From an uncultured Fibrobacter sp. (lineage in GTDB: Bacteria; Fibrobacterota; Fibrobacteria; Fibrobacterales; Fibrobacteraceae): a stretch of 64,000 nt of DNA. This document shows positions 33,098-41,992 of this stretch, one piece after another (within the stretch, counting starts at the first letter, position 1; each line of letters begins with the position of its first letter). Made by a program: the position numbers and the translations under genes. Location of the stretch: NCBI GenBank assembly GCA_946186895.1, contig CAMHOW010000008.1, positions 1-64,000 of the forward strand. The letters run 5' to 3'. The notes beneath the pieces are model-generated. The model was given only the letters and a program-made list of their open reading frames with translations, was not told where the DNA came from and made no database searches.

Positions 33098-36000
33098 CTA
33101 GCGAACTTGCATACGCAAGGTCTTCACCATGGAGCCCTGACGCACACGGACAATGTAGGCGCCCTTGCCCAGCTTGGCAAAGTCGTGGGCAAAGCTGCCT
33201 GCCGCCATGCTCTCGCTATGGCTTTCAATGGCATGGCCCATCATGTCGAACACCTGGACCTTCACGAGACCGGCACGGGCGACAGAGACCACCAGGGTCT
33301 TACCCATGATAGAGGCATCGAGACCGGCCGGAGAAGCGATGTCACCGATAGCCATGCCGTAACCGTTATCATTGCCGTTGATGTTGCCGTTATTGGTTCC
33401 GTTATTGCCAGCACCACCGTTATTGGCTCCAGAGCTGGAACCAGGCTTTACACCGGCACTAGAACTGGAGACGGGCTTCACGCTAGAGCTGGATTTCGGC
33501 TTCACACTGGAGCTGGACTTCGGAGTCGGCAAGGAACCGATACAGGTCACGTTGTCGACATCCAGATTCGTGCCGCGGTCAGCATTCGCAATCTTTTCGT
33601 CTACGACCCAAGCCATCTTCACCACCTGTGCCCAGGAGAAGGTCTTCTTCTCGGTTGCAGGAATCCAGGTCGGCTGAGCCAGGTCGGCTGCAATAACCGT
33701 TACCTGAGTCCAGGCAGAGGCCTTGGGCTGGATGTCCGTAACATGTTCGTATCCCTCATCAGGCGTTACCGTAGACACAGAAGCACGGAACTTGTGAGCG
33801 GAACCCCTATAGTCATAAGTGATTGCCGTGCAGTTGGTAAATGCGCTGGTCGGGATATCCAGGCCCATACCTACAGAGGGGTACGTTGTCGCACCGTAGG
33901 TAATGCCAGAAATACCTTCCATAGCAACGTAGGCGTTTTCGCCGTCAATGCGGACCATATCCCAGGACTTCGTCTTGGTGTCCTGTTTGTTGGTCACGGA
34001 ACCACCTGCCTTGTAAATGTACCAGTATGCCTCGCCCAGAGATTCGGACTGGGTGTTTTCATCCTGGAAGTCATCAATAACGGCAAAGCCCGGAGTAGAG
34101 GCAGAAGAGTTCGGAGAGGTCGAGCTGCTGCTAGTATTCATTTCGGTCCACTTACCATCGACGCACTTCAGGTCAGAGGAGCCCACATGGATTTCTTGAC
34201 CTTCTGTACATTCCGGCTCGGCAGAAGATGACGAGGGCACAACCGTTCCCGAGCTGCTAGAGCCGCCAATATCGGGTAAAGTACCGACACACTGGACATT
34301 GTCAACGTCAAGGTAGGTACCACGTTGGGCATCCTTAATCTTTTCGTCCACCACCCATACTAGTTGATAAACCAAATTCCAAGCAAAGTCTTGCTTCTCT
34401 GTTTTGGGAATCCAAGACGGCTGAGCGAGATCGTCCACACCCACTGTTACCGTTGTCCAAGAAGTGGCCTTGTTCTGGGCGTCTGTAGCGTGCTCATACC
34501 CGCTTTCTGCAGTCACCGTACTCATGGCCGCCCGGAACATATGGCCGGAGCCCTTGTAGTCGTACTTGATAGCAGTGCACCCCGCCAATGCAGACGCAGG
34601 AATATTCATGGACATACCCACAGAAGGATATGATTTATCACCGTAAGTTATATCGGAAATGTCTTCCATAGCGACATAGTAGTTGTTCGAATTACCACGA
34701 ACCATATCCCACACTTGATCGGCGCCCTGAGTATTGGAAATCGAGCCTCCTGCAGTATACAGGAACCAATAACCATCTTCGCCCAAGGTCTCCACACCTG
34801 TATTTCCGTCATCCACATCATCAATCATGACAACTGTAGAAACGGTAGAAGAGCTGCTAACCTTGACTTCAGTCCATTCACCATCAACGCAAAGCATGTG
34901 GGTCGAACCTACATCGATGGTTTCACCGTCTTCGCACGTGGGGTTCACATGGGAACTGGAAGAAACCGTCACGGAACTGGAGGAACTCTTGGGCTTCGAG
35001 GAGCTAGAACTGCCTGCAGCAGACGAACTGGAAACCCGCTCAATGGTTCCACCGACACAACGCAAATCATCGATATACAGATAATTAGCATCATCCGTGT
35101 CTTCCACGACCCAAGCGAACTTGTCAATCTTCTTTTTGTTCAAGGTCACCTTAGGAGAACCCTCCCAATTCGCCTGCTGTAAATCACTCCAATCAACGGT
35201 AGCGGTCTTCCAAGACTTAGAAGCAAGAATATCTGTAGTATGGTAGTTATAATCTTCCACTTCAGGAGTTTGCACCTTAAAAGTATGAGCGGCACCCTTG
35301 TACTTGTATTCTAAACTTTCGCAAGAAGACAGGTCGTAAACACTTTCATCTTCATTAAGATTCAAGCCCAAGGCTACATAGGGATCGTAAATGTACGTCC
35401 CCGCATTCAAAACGATTCCCTTCAATGCGGCCATACCTTCTGTGGAATTGTCAGCCGCAAAAACCACAATATAGCCGTCTCCTTCATCATTAGCAGCATT
35501 GGTTATAGAAGATTTTCCATTCCCATTCGCGGCATCGGGTTCACCCTTATCGGTGTAGGCATACCAAGAACCACCGGTAAAGGCAGTTCCATCGCCATCC
35601 TCAAAATCATCGATGAATTCTTCATCAGCCTGAACACTGCTAGAAGAACCGGAAGTACCAGTTCTCCAAGAGACAGACGCCGCATGGCTAGCCAACTGAT
35701 CATAAACATACTTACCCGATGTTGAATATCCATCATAACTCCAGTTTGTGGGATTCGTATAGGTAGACTGCCCCCGGAATGCAGAAGCGGCCTCATCCTT
35801 GTTGCTCACAGACCAGTTACACCAAGAAATCATCTTCTGATCAAGGAAAGTCATCCAAGCATCAGCATCAGTGGTATTATAGAGTTCCTTACCATCAGCT
35901 GTACCCACGCCCCATTCCGTTACAAACACCGTAAGGCCTGCCTGAATCGCACTGCTGACACGCTGAACAAACGTCGAATAGCCATCCCATTGGCCACCAT

Positions 36001-36706
36001 CTGTATGATGAGAGTTTGCATAGAAATGGAATGTGTAAGCCACGTTATTTTTAGAATCCGTCACCTTGCTATTGATTGCCTCTTCCGGATGGGCGGAGTA
36101 TTCGCTGTTTCCCACTACAATGAGGTTGTCTGTTCCACCATTGGATCGAATTACAGAAATAATGGTGTTAGCGTAGGTTTTGACCGTACCCCACATATTT
36201 GCATCTTTGGGTTCGTTAAAAATTTCAAATATCACATTGGGATAACTGCCCCACTTGCTCGCCATGCGAGTGAAGAAAGTCGTAGCGTCCGTTATTTCGT
36301 CGTTGGCATAATGAGAATGATAGTCAATAATGACATAGATGTCGTTATCAATGGCAGCCTGAATAACGGCGTCATCGGCATCTAGAGAGGCCGTCGAGTT
36401 ACCCGCATTTTGGGTACTAGGCGTACCATGGGCAACGCGGATAATTTCAACTTTCCACTTATCTACGAGGGCATTTATTACAGAAGCGGTATAGAAGGGC
36501 GATCCAGCATCCCAATAATCCCAGTACATGCTCATACCCTTGAGCTGAACCTTTTCTGTGCCTGATTTGGAACCGTAGAGGTAACCACCACTAGCCTGCA
36601 AGCTACCGTAATAACTCACCGGGCCCACCCGCGTCGGCTGAATTTTATCTGCCGCAAAAGAAAAACTTGCTAGGGCAAGTGCCATGAGGATTGCAATCTT
36701 CTTCAT
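33098..36706 (-). CDS. GH5 endoglucanase with three CBM11-like modules and T9SS tail
   Basis: This protein of about 1202 residues starts at the second ATG (36706), eight bases after AGGA. The signal peptide spans 1-19. The GH5 domain (about 25-355) has FEIFNEP (about E165) and VFVTEWG (about E264). It then has three CBM11/CIA30-like modules: EFIDDFEDGDGTAF, VVMIDDVDDGNTGVET and AVIDDFQDENTQSES. Between them sit two short Cys-pair modules (CEDGETIDVGSTHMLCVDGEW; CTEGQEIHVGSSDLKCVDGKW). A Gly/Asn linker and a T9SS tail (VQVFDMMGHAIESHSE...RMQVR) end it. It is the first gene of the five-gene cellulase block in transcription order. Confidence 0.92.
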   Translation of the reverse strand: MKKIAILMALALASFSFAADKIQPTRVGPVSYYGSLQASGGYLYGSKSGTEKVQLKGMSMYWDYWDAGSPFYTASVINALVDKWKVEIIRVAHGTPSTQNAGNSTASLDADDAVIQAAIDNDIYVIIDYHSHYANDEITDATTFFTRMASKWGSYPNVIFEIFNEPKDANMWGTVKTYANTIISVIRSNGGTDNLIVVGNSEYSAHPEEAINSKVTDSKNNVAYTFHFYANSHHTDGGQWDGYSTFVQRVSSAIQAGLTVFVTEWGVGTADGKELYNTTDADAWMTFLDQKMISWCNWSVSNKDEAASAFRGQSTYTNPTNWSYDGYSTSGKYVYDQLASHAASVSWRTGTSGSSSSVQADEEFIDDFEDGDGTAFTGGSWYAYTDKGEPDAANGNGKSSITNAANDEGDGYIVVFAADNSTEGMAALKGIVLNAGTYIYDPYVALGLNLNEDESVYDLSSCESLEYKYKGAAHTFKVQTPEVEDYNYHTTDILASKSWKTATVDWSDLQQANWEGSPKVTLNKKKIDKFAWVVEDTDDANYLYIDDLRCVGGTIERVSSSSAAGSSSSSKPKSSSSSVTVSSSSHVNPTCEDGETIDVGSTHMLCVDGEWTEVKVSSSSTVSTVVMIDDVDDGNTGVETLGEDGYWFLYTAGGSISNTQGADQVWDMVRGNSNNYYVAMEDISDITYGDKSYPSVGMSMNIPASALAGCTAIKYDYKGSGHMFRAAMSTVTAESGYEHATDAQNKATSWTTVTVGVDDLAQPSWIPKTEKQDFAWNLVYQLVWVVDEKIKDAQRGTYLDVDNVQCVGTLPDIGGSSSSGTVVPSSSSAEPECTEGQEIHVGSSDLKCVDGKWTEMNTSSSSTSPNSSASTPGFAVIDDFQDENTQSESLGEAYWYIYKAGGSVTNKQDTKTKSWDMVRIDGENAYVAMEGISGITYGATTYPSVGMGLDIPTSAFTNCTAITYDYRGSAHKFRASVSTVTPDEGYEHVTDIQPKASAWTQVTVIAADLAQPTWIPATEKKTFSWAQVVKMAWVVDEKIANADRGTNLDVDNVTCIGSLPTPKSSSSVKPKSSSSVKPVSSSSAGVKPGSSSGANNGGAGNNGTNNGNINGNDNGYGMAIGDIASPAGLDASIMGKTLVVSVARAGLVKVQVFDMMGHAIESHSESMAAGSFAHDFAKLGKGAYIVRVRQGSMVKTLRMQVR

Positions 36707-36756
36707 ACTCATTATCCTTTTGAAGAAACCAATTTTTTAAAAGATACTAAAAAAAG

Positions 36757-36783
36757 GAGATGCCCGGTCAAGCCGGGCATGAC
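36757..36783. repeat. Palindromic intergenic repeat GATGCCCGG..CCGGGCATGAC
   Basis: GAGATGCCCGGTCAAGCCGGGCATGAC is a near-perfect hairpin upstream of the GH5 gene. It is the same family as 55194-55262. Confidence 0.65.
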
Positions 36784-36824
36784 AGTATGCAAAGGAATTG
36801 CCTGGATTTACCAAGCATGACAAG

Positions 36825-36850
36825 AAAAGGCAGGCCAGGGCCCGCCTTTT
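36825..36850 (-). terminator. Terminator after the small secreted protein gene
   Basis: On the minus strand AAAAGGCGGGCC ct GGCCTGCCTTTT forms a strong stem ending in TTTT. It is located 20 bases past the stop of the 36872-37309 gene. Confidence 0.82.
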
Positions 36851-36871
36851 CATTAAATCGTTGCAAACGAA

Positions 36872-37309
36872 TTAGTTTTCGTTGTTGTGCATTTCCATCT
36901 GTTCGCGGTCCATCGTGTGCTGCAAGTATTCCTTGAAGTCACGGTCGATGTTCACACCGTCGAAGTCGATGTCATCGTTTTCCAACACGAACACGGCGCT
37001 GGGGTTATCGAGCCAGCCGACCACGTCCACGCCTTCCAACTTCATGGACTTGTCGCCAGCAGCCTGAGCCACGTATTCCACCTTGGACTTGGGAACCCAG
37101 CCCTGACCGCAGTTGCCCTTGACCAGAACTTCAGTGTCGCCGTCCTTAACGATGGTAAGTTCGTCGTTAAAACCTGCAGTGCAAACCACAGATCCACCGC
37201 CCTTTTCCTTGGTCAGGTCGATATCGCCCAACTTGGACTTCACTTTGTTCGGTGCGGCGAAAGCAGCGGCAACCATCAGGGAAAGAGCAACAAATAAAAC
37301 CTTTTTCAT
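36872..37309 (-). CDS. Small secreted protein, possibly SH3-like
   Basis: This 145-residue protein starts at ATG 37309 (MKKVLFVALSLMVAAAFAAP), with GAGGAAT upstream; the track's TTG start is not needed. After the signal peptide comes a compact domain, VVCTAGFNDELTIVKDGDTEVLVKGNCGQGWVPKSKVEYV. It has two cysteines and the GWVPKS pattern seen in bacterial SH3-like domains. The C-terminus is acidic (ENDDIDFDGVNIDRDF). The function is unknown and the SH3-like reading is tentative. Confidence 0.68.
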   Translation of the reverse strand: MKKVLFVALSLMVAAAFAAPNKVKSKLGDIDLTKEKGGGSVVCTAGFNDELTIVKDGDTEVLVKGNCGQGWVPKSKVEYVAQAAGDKSMKLEGVDVVGWLDNPSAVFVLENDDIDFDGVNIDRDFKEYLQHTMDREQMEMHNNEN

Positions 37310-37407
37310 GTTATTCCTCAATAAACATGGTAAAATATACAACAATGCAATAGGAATATACCTTTTATTTTGGCAAATTGGGAGATATTCTGTTAAATTT
37401 TTACGAT

Positions 37408-38415
37408 ATGAAGAAGATTTTTACCATTTTCGTGATTTTTTTGGTCATTTTAGCCGTTTTTGCCGTTTTTCAAGGAAAAAAACGCCTTAATGCAGTCTCC
37501 AGCAACCAAGAAACGGTGCTTTTGGAGATTCCCAAGGGCAGTTCCGCCGCCAAGGTATCCCAAATTTTACAGGAAAAGGGCGTCTGGAAGGACGGACTGG
37601 CGTTCAAGGTCCGGAATAAAATGGACAAGCCCTCCCTCAAGGCCGGCTGGTATGAAATTCCTCCACAACAGACCCTAGAACAGATCTTCGCCCTGCTTGA
37701 AAGCGGCAAGAATGCCGTACGCCGAGTGACCATTCCCGAGGGTCGTGCCTCCTGGGAGATTCCCGCCTACCTGAAAAAGACATTCCCTGACTTGAACGAA
37801 GACCGCTGGAACAAGCTGGTCCAGGACCCCAGGTTCGCCCAGTCCCTTGGCATAGACGCAAACTCCCTAGAAGGTTACCTGCTGCCCGACACCTACCCCT
37901 TCCCTATCGACGCCGACGAAGAAACCATCCTCAAGCAGATGGTGGCAGCGAACCTAAAGGTGCGAGACGAAATGAAAGACAAGCCGGGTTCCAAGTGGGC
38001 CGTGCTAGGCAACTGGCACAAGGTGCTCACGCTGGCCAGCGTTGTAGAAGAAGAAACCGGCAAAGAAGACGAGCGTCCCCTGATTGCAGGGGTATTCCAC
38101 AACCGTCTTGAAATCGGCATGCCGCTGGGAGCCGACCCCACGGTGCGGTTCATCTTCAGGAACCTGACCGGCCCTATCTACAAAAGCCAGCTGAACAGCG
38201 ACAGTCCCTACAACACCCGCAAGTTCAAGGGCCTAATGCCCGGTCCCATCTCGAACCCTGGTCGCAAGGCCATCGAAGCGGCCCTGTTCCCCGCCAACAC
38301 CAAAGCCCTTTACTTTGTAGCAAAAGACGATGGTTCAGGCACCCACTTCTTTAGCAGCACGCTCAGCGACCACAACAAGTATAAAGACGTAGCCGCAAAG
38401 AACCGCGGGGAATAA
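37408..38415 (+). CDS. mltG: Endolytic murein transglycosylase
   Basis: MltG (YceG family) cuts nascent glycan strands at the inner membrane and ends their polymerisation. The 335-residue protein has a membrane anchor (IFTIFVIFLVILAVFAVF), a LysM-like domain (LEIPKGSSAAKVSQILQEKGVW), then the catalytic domain with LEGYLLPDTYPF and LASVVEEETG, the latter containing the catalytic Glu. ADPTVRF, SPYNTRKFKGLMPGPISNPG and YFVAKDDGSGTHFFSSTLSDHNK follow. I use ATG 37408; the track begins at a TTG ten codons earlier. Confidence 0.94.
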   Translation: MKKIFTIFVIFLVILAVFAVFQGKKRLNAVSSNQETVLLEIPKGSSAAKVSQILQEKGVWKDGLAFKVRNKMDKPSLKAGWYEIPPQQTLEQIFALLESGKNAVRRVTIPEGRASWEIPAYLKKTFPDLNEDRWNKLVQDPRFAQSLGIDANSLEGYLLPDTYPFPIDADEETILKQMVAANLKVRDEMKDKPGSKWAVLGNWHKVLTLASVVEEETGKEDERPLIAGVFHNRLEIGMPLGADPTVRFIFRNLTGPIYKSQLNSDSPYNTRKFKGLMPGPISNPGRKAIEAALFPANTKALYFVAKDDGSGTHFFSSTLSDHNKYKDVAAKNRGE

Positions 38416-38416
38416 A

Positions 38417-41011
38417 CTAGAACGGGTAGTTCCCGACGCGGACAAAGAACGCGTAGTCCATGACGTCGCCAAGCTCGTCAAGAGTTTCGCGATCTACTAA
38501 ACGGGACATACCCGCAGACACAGAGATGGACTTGTAAGAAAGGCGAAGCGTCGGTTCCAGGACAAACTTGTCCTGCTCCAGGCGAGACGTGGGATTTTCC
38601 TCGAAGTCCCGCACGTAGGCGCCAAACACCCACATTCCAAAGAGGCCCTTGTGGAGCCCCAGGTTTATGCGGGCAAGGCCATAGTGATGGCTTAGCAATT
38701 CGGGATTGTACCATTCCCCGGTCCAGGGGGTTGCCGCAACGGACCTGCGGTAGAAATTGTCCAAAGGCTTGAGCCCTGTGGTCTTTGGATAAACATAGCC
38801 GTGTCCCTCGTCGTGGAACATGTCCACACCGCCACTCAAGAAAATTCCCAGCGTAAGGAAGGACAACGGCGAGCGGCTGGCAAACATTTCCAAAGTGAGC
38901 TTATGGTAAATCGGAATCAAGTCGGCAAGTTCAATCTTGTAGCGTACAGACTGGAGTCCCCACTCCAGAAATACGGACTGTCCGCGATAGGCAAAAAACG
39001 GGTCGGTATCGCCCTCGGTGTAGCGGTACTGCAGTGACGGAGACACCGGCCAGGTTTCCAGATCGTCCATCCTGTAAACACTCGAGAAGTCAAGAGTCCG
39101 ATCCCCAAGCATAAAATTCAACGAAGCCACCTGGGTGCGGGTCAGGTGGTAATCCACCCACATGTTAAAGTCGCTACGCTTTTCGCCACGAGGCGTAGTC
39201 TGGTAGACATTGTCGTCCAGGTACGAGTCCAGAGGTTTCAGGGTGTACCAATCATAACGAAGCCCGACAGTCCAATCCCTGCTCCACAGGTGAGAAATTT
39301 CCAATCGAGGACTCACCCCGTACGATCTGGGGCCGACAAATCCAAAAACGCCAAGAGCGATATCCATCTGGTTCACAAAGGCAAGAGTCATGTCACCATA
39401 GGCATGAGGGCCGATAGCGCTGGAACCGAAACCGCCCAGAGAAACATCTACCGTAGGAGTCACCTTCGCACCGACCAACACGTTGCCCGTAGGGAGCATA
39501 TCGAAGGAAACGGAATCGTAGGCGGATTCCTTAGATATAGCCTTCAAGAAATTCTCCGGTGCCACCATGCCCGTGTCGCTTTCGTTCCAGTAAGACGCTA
39601 TGGTGGAATGGGTCTCCGCAGACAAGCTATCGAAAGACGGTTTGAACTTGAACCAGGGGCGAGCCACCTTCTTCAAGGTCATATAGTCCAGAGAATCGTT
39701 TCTAAACGGAATCAGTTCTGTAGCATGGCGTTCCAAGGCCGAGAACCCCGCCTGAATCCAAGCCGTATAGGAGGAATCCGTAGCGTAATGGGCACGCAGC
39801 ACCACGCCCGACTCCTGGTAAGACAAATTCTGCAGGGGCTTTTCGAAAAGGATACGTTGCCAGGGAGAATTCCAGGAAGACACGGTAGCCTTCGCCACAC
39901 GGGGGATCCCAACCGAGATAATGGGAACCTGGTCATAGACATCTTCGTAAGGCACAGCCAACCCCGGACATAGTTCGCCAGAGTTGTAGTTTTCAATCAT
40001 CGGGAGGCTCTTGAACACATCCTCCGATGATTTCCATTGCTCACCATTGCAGCCAATCACCGTAAAGGGAATCACCGCCCCTTGAGGCACACGGTTCATT
40101 GCCTCTTGCAGGCGGAGTTTTGCAAGGGCGTACCTCTGCGTAGCCGTATCCGGTTCGATGGACTTGGGGATTTTCCGCAAGTTTCTGGACGTGTCCGGTT
40201 CCAGAGTGAAACGATAGCGCAGACTTGGTACGCCTTCGGGAGAAATGGGCCAATCGGCCTGCTCGGACTTTTTGTTGTACAGGTCATCGAACATGTTGTG
40301 GCCCGCGTATCCCTGCAGGTACGGGTCCAAAAGTATGCGCTGGATATCGTCCAGCGTCATGCCGTGAGTCCAGAGGTAACCTACAAAGGCCCCCCATGAG
40401 GTTCCCACCACAGAATCGATACGGACCTTGTAATTTTCGATGGCATAAAGCACACCCAGGTGGAACCAGGGGGAGCGTTCGCCACCGCTCAGGTAGAGGA
40501 CGGATTTCTTGGGGCCTGGATTCAGATTTCGGATTTCGGAATTCGGATTGCCTGAATCGGAAGGACTGATTTCGCCAGTCGTCAAATCTATGGACACGCA
40601 TTTCCACGATGTGTCGGGGGAAGCCTCCCCCTCGCTCCCGCCGCATGCCACTCCCGACTCTCTCTTGTCATCCCCGCGACCTGTGGTGAGCGTAGCCGAA
40701 CCAAGGCGGGGATCTCCTATCAATCCCCCCCCCTCTGCGGCGTCCGCTACCCCCTCTGCAGGGGACACCCCCGCAACGCCCCCGCTGTCGGGGTTCGAGG
40801 TTCGAGGCTCGAGGTTCGAGGTCTGGGGTTCAGATGTAGGGGGAACAAGGCTATCTGCAGGAGCCTGCGCCGTAGAATCCTGGGCCGCCGTCATCTGCAA
40901 CAGCAGGCTGTCGGCAGGCTCTTCTGCAGGCAACAGGGAAAAGGCGACCAAGAGAAAGGTCGCCAACTTCACGAACAAGCGCCTATCCAAACCGTGCAGG
41001 ATTGGCCACAT
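38417..41011 (-). CDS. Patatin-like outer-membrane protein
   Basis: This protein of about 864 residues starts tentatively at ATG 41011; a TTG at 40990 gives a cleaner signal peptide and only 8 bases of overlap. The order is a signal peptide (LATFLLVAFSLLPAEE) and a low-complexity linker of about 110 residues built from repeat DNA. The patatin domain follows, with LSGGERSPWFHLGVL (oxyanion region) and the nucleophile motif GTSWG. A long C-terminal region of aromatic beta strands ends in ...VGNYPF, a terminal Phe as in outer-membrane barrels. The catalytic Asp (usual DGG) is not clearly found. It is the last gene of the ABC/PilT-like operon and may be a lipid-acting or purely structural barrel protein. 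Confidence 0.78.
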   Translation of the reverse strand: MWPILHGLDRRLFVKLATFLLVAFSLLPAEEPADSLLLQMTAAQDSTAQAPADSLVPPTSEPQTSNLEPRTSNPDSGGVAGVSPAEGVADAAEGGGLIGDPRLGSATLTTGRGDDKRESGVACGGSEGEASPDTSWKCVSIDLTTGEISPSDSGNPNSEIRNLNPGPKKSVLYLSGGERSPWFHLGVLYAIENYKVRIDSVVGTSWGAFVGYLWTHGMTLDDIQRILLDPYLQGYAGHNMFDDLYNKKSEQADWPISPEGVPSLRYRFTLEPDTSRNLRKIPKSIEPDTATQRYALAKLRLQEAMNRVPQGAVIPFTVIGCNGEQWKSSEDVFKSLPMIENYNSGELCPGLAVPYEDVYDQVPIISVGIPRVAKATVSSWNSPWQRILFEKPLQNLSYQESGVVLRAHYATDSSYTAWIQAGFSALERHATELIPFRNDSLDYMTLKKVARPWFKFKPSFDSLSAETHSTIASYWNESDTGMVAPENFLKAISKESAYDSVSFDMLPTGNVLVGAKVTPTVDVSLGGFGSSAIGPHAYGDMTLAFVNQMDIALGVFGFVGPRSYGVSPRLEISHLWSRDWTVGLRYDWYTLKPLDSYLDDNVYQTTPRGEKRSDFNMWVDYHLTRTQVASLNFMLGDRTLDFSSVYRMDDLETWPVSPSLQYRYTEGDTDPFFAYRGQSVFLEWGLQSVRYKIELADLIPIYHKLTLEMFASRSPLSFLTLGIFLSGGVDMFHDEGHGYVYPKTTGLKPLDNFYRRSVAATPWTGEWYNPELLSHHYGLARINLGLHKGLFGMWVFGAYVRDFEENPTSRLEQDKFVLEPTLRLSYKSISVSAGMSRLVDRETLDELGDVMDYAFFVRVGNYPF
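40500..40860. repeat. Repeat-derived coding linker in the patatin gene
   Basis: The linker DNA contains several blocks that look like intergenic repeats. These are GATTTCGGATTTCGGAATTCGGATT, GTCATCCCCGCG...GGCGGGGATCTCC, CCCCCTCTGCGG...CCCCTCTGCAGGGG, and five GAGGTTCGAGG-type units. All are read in frame. Confidence 0.65.
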
Positions 41012-41990
41012 ACTTCGCCGCAACCTCTTGAGCCACATAACCGGAGCGTACCAGTTCTGCAAGGCTGTCGTCCATAAGCATCATGCCTTCGGAAGCCGAA
41101 GCCGCAATGACAGAGGGCAACTTGAAATGATCACCTGTGCGGATACTCATAGCCACGTTCTGGGAATTGAAAAGCACTTCCCAAGCGGCCACCGCACCGG
41201 AACCTTCGGTAGCTCCCGGAAGCAGGCGCTGCACCACCACGGCCTTCAGCACCGAAGAAAGCATGGTGCGAACCAGGGCCTTGTCTTCGGGCTTGGCAGC
41301 CGCTACAAGGGCGTCCAGGGCACCGGCAGAGTTCCCAGCCGTCACGTTGCACACCACAAGGGCGCCCGCCTCGGCGGCACGGAGCATAGGCAAAAGAATA
41401 CTTGCGTCAAAATCGCCCATCCACAAAAGATCCACGCCGCTGCGGACCGCCTGGTCCACCTTCTCGGTAACACCACCAACGGAATCTTCGAGAATAAGAC
41501 TGCTGCCCTGCTTTACAGGGAGCTCCTGAGCCTTGTCCAAGAAGCAGGCCCGCAAAATCTTGGACTCGCAAAGCGCCCCCACATAGGCGGTAGCGCTGGT
41601 GGTCTTGCCGGAGCATGCCGGACCTGCAAAAAGAACCAGGCCAGAACTAAAGCCCAGCATGTTTTCCAGAACAGGCGGAATCCCGAGCGACATAAAGTCC
41701 GGGCATTCGTTCAAAAGCGGGCGGAACACGGCTCCGTTACCGAGAGCCTCGCGGAAATACCGCACACGCCAACGCATATCGTGCCAAGGGCCGCCAATCA
41801 TGGAGCCCGACTCCCCTTCCAAGGAACCCAGGAATTCAGCCAGAGAGCCAAAGGCAATAGCCGGTGCATCGGGAACAGCGCAAACCTGCCCAGCGAGGCG
41901 CACCGCAGGGGTAGCCCCTTCGGTAATAATCAGTTCACTACTGCCGGTATTGACCGCATATTCCAAGAGAGATTCAATTTCCGAAGCCAT
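40983..41990 (-). CDS. Degenerate PilT-like ATPase, short form
   Basis: This 335-residue protein has PilT-family layout: an N-terminal PAS-like sheet (SSELIITEGATPAVRLAGQV), then the ATPase core with Walker A GPACSGKTTS (Lys about 129). The Walker B/His-box region is altered (LLWMGDFDASILLPMLRAAEAGALVVCNVTAGNS, where PilT has GExRD and TLHT). A C-terminal part follows (VVVQRLLPG, then LAELVRSGYV). ATP binding seems possible, motor function uncertain. The gene starts 2 bases after the preceding PilT-like gene stops and overlaps the patatin gene. No pilin or pilus assembly genes are nearby. Confidence 0.8.
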   Translation of the reverse strand: MASEIESLLEYAVNTGSSELIITEGATPAVRLAGQVCAVPDAPAIAFGSLAEFLGSLEGESGSMIGGPWHDMRWRVRYFREALGNGAVFRPLLNECPDFMSLGIPPVLENMLGFSSGLVLFAGPACSGKTTSATAYVGALCESKILRACFLDKAQELPVKQGSSLILEDSVGGVTEKVDQAVRSGVDLLWMGDFDASILLPMLRAAEAGALVVCNVTAGNSAGALDALVAAAKPEDKALVRTMLSSVLKAVVVQRLLPGATEGSGAVAAWEVLFNSQNVAMSIRTGDHFKLPSVIAASASEGMMLMDDSLAELVRSGYVAQEVAAKYVANPARFG

Positions 41991-41992
41991 CT

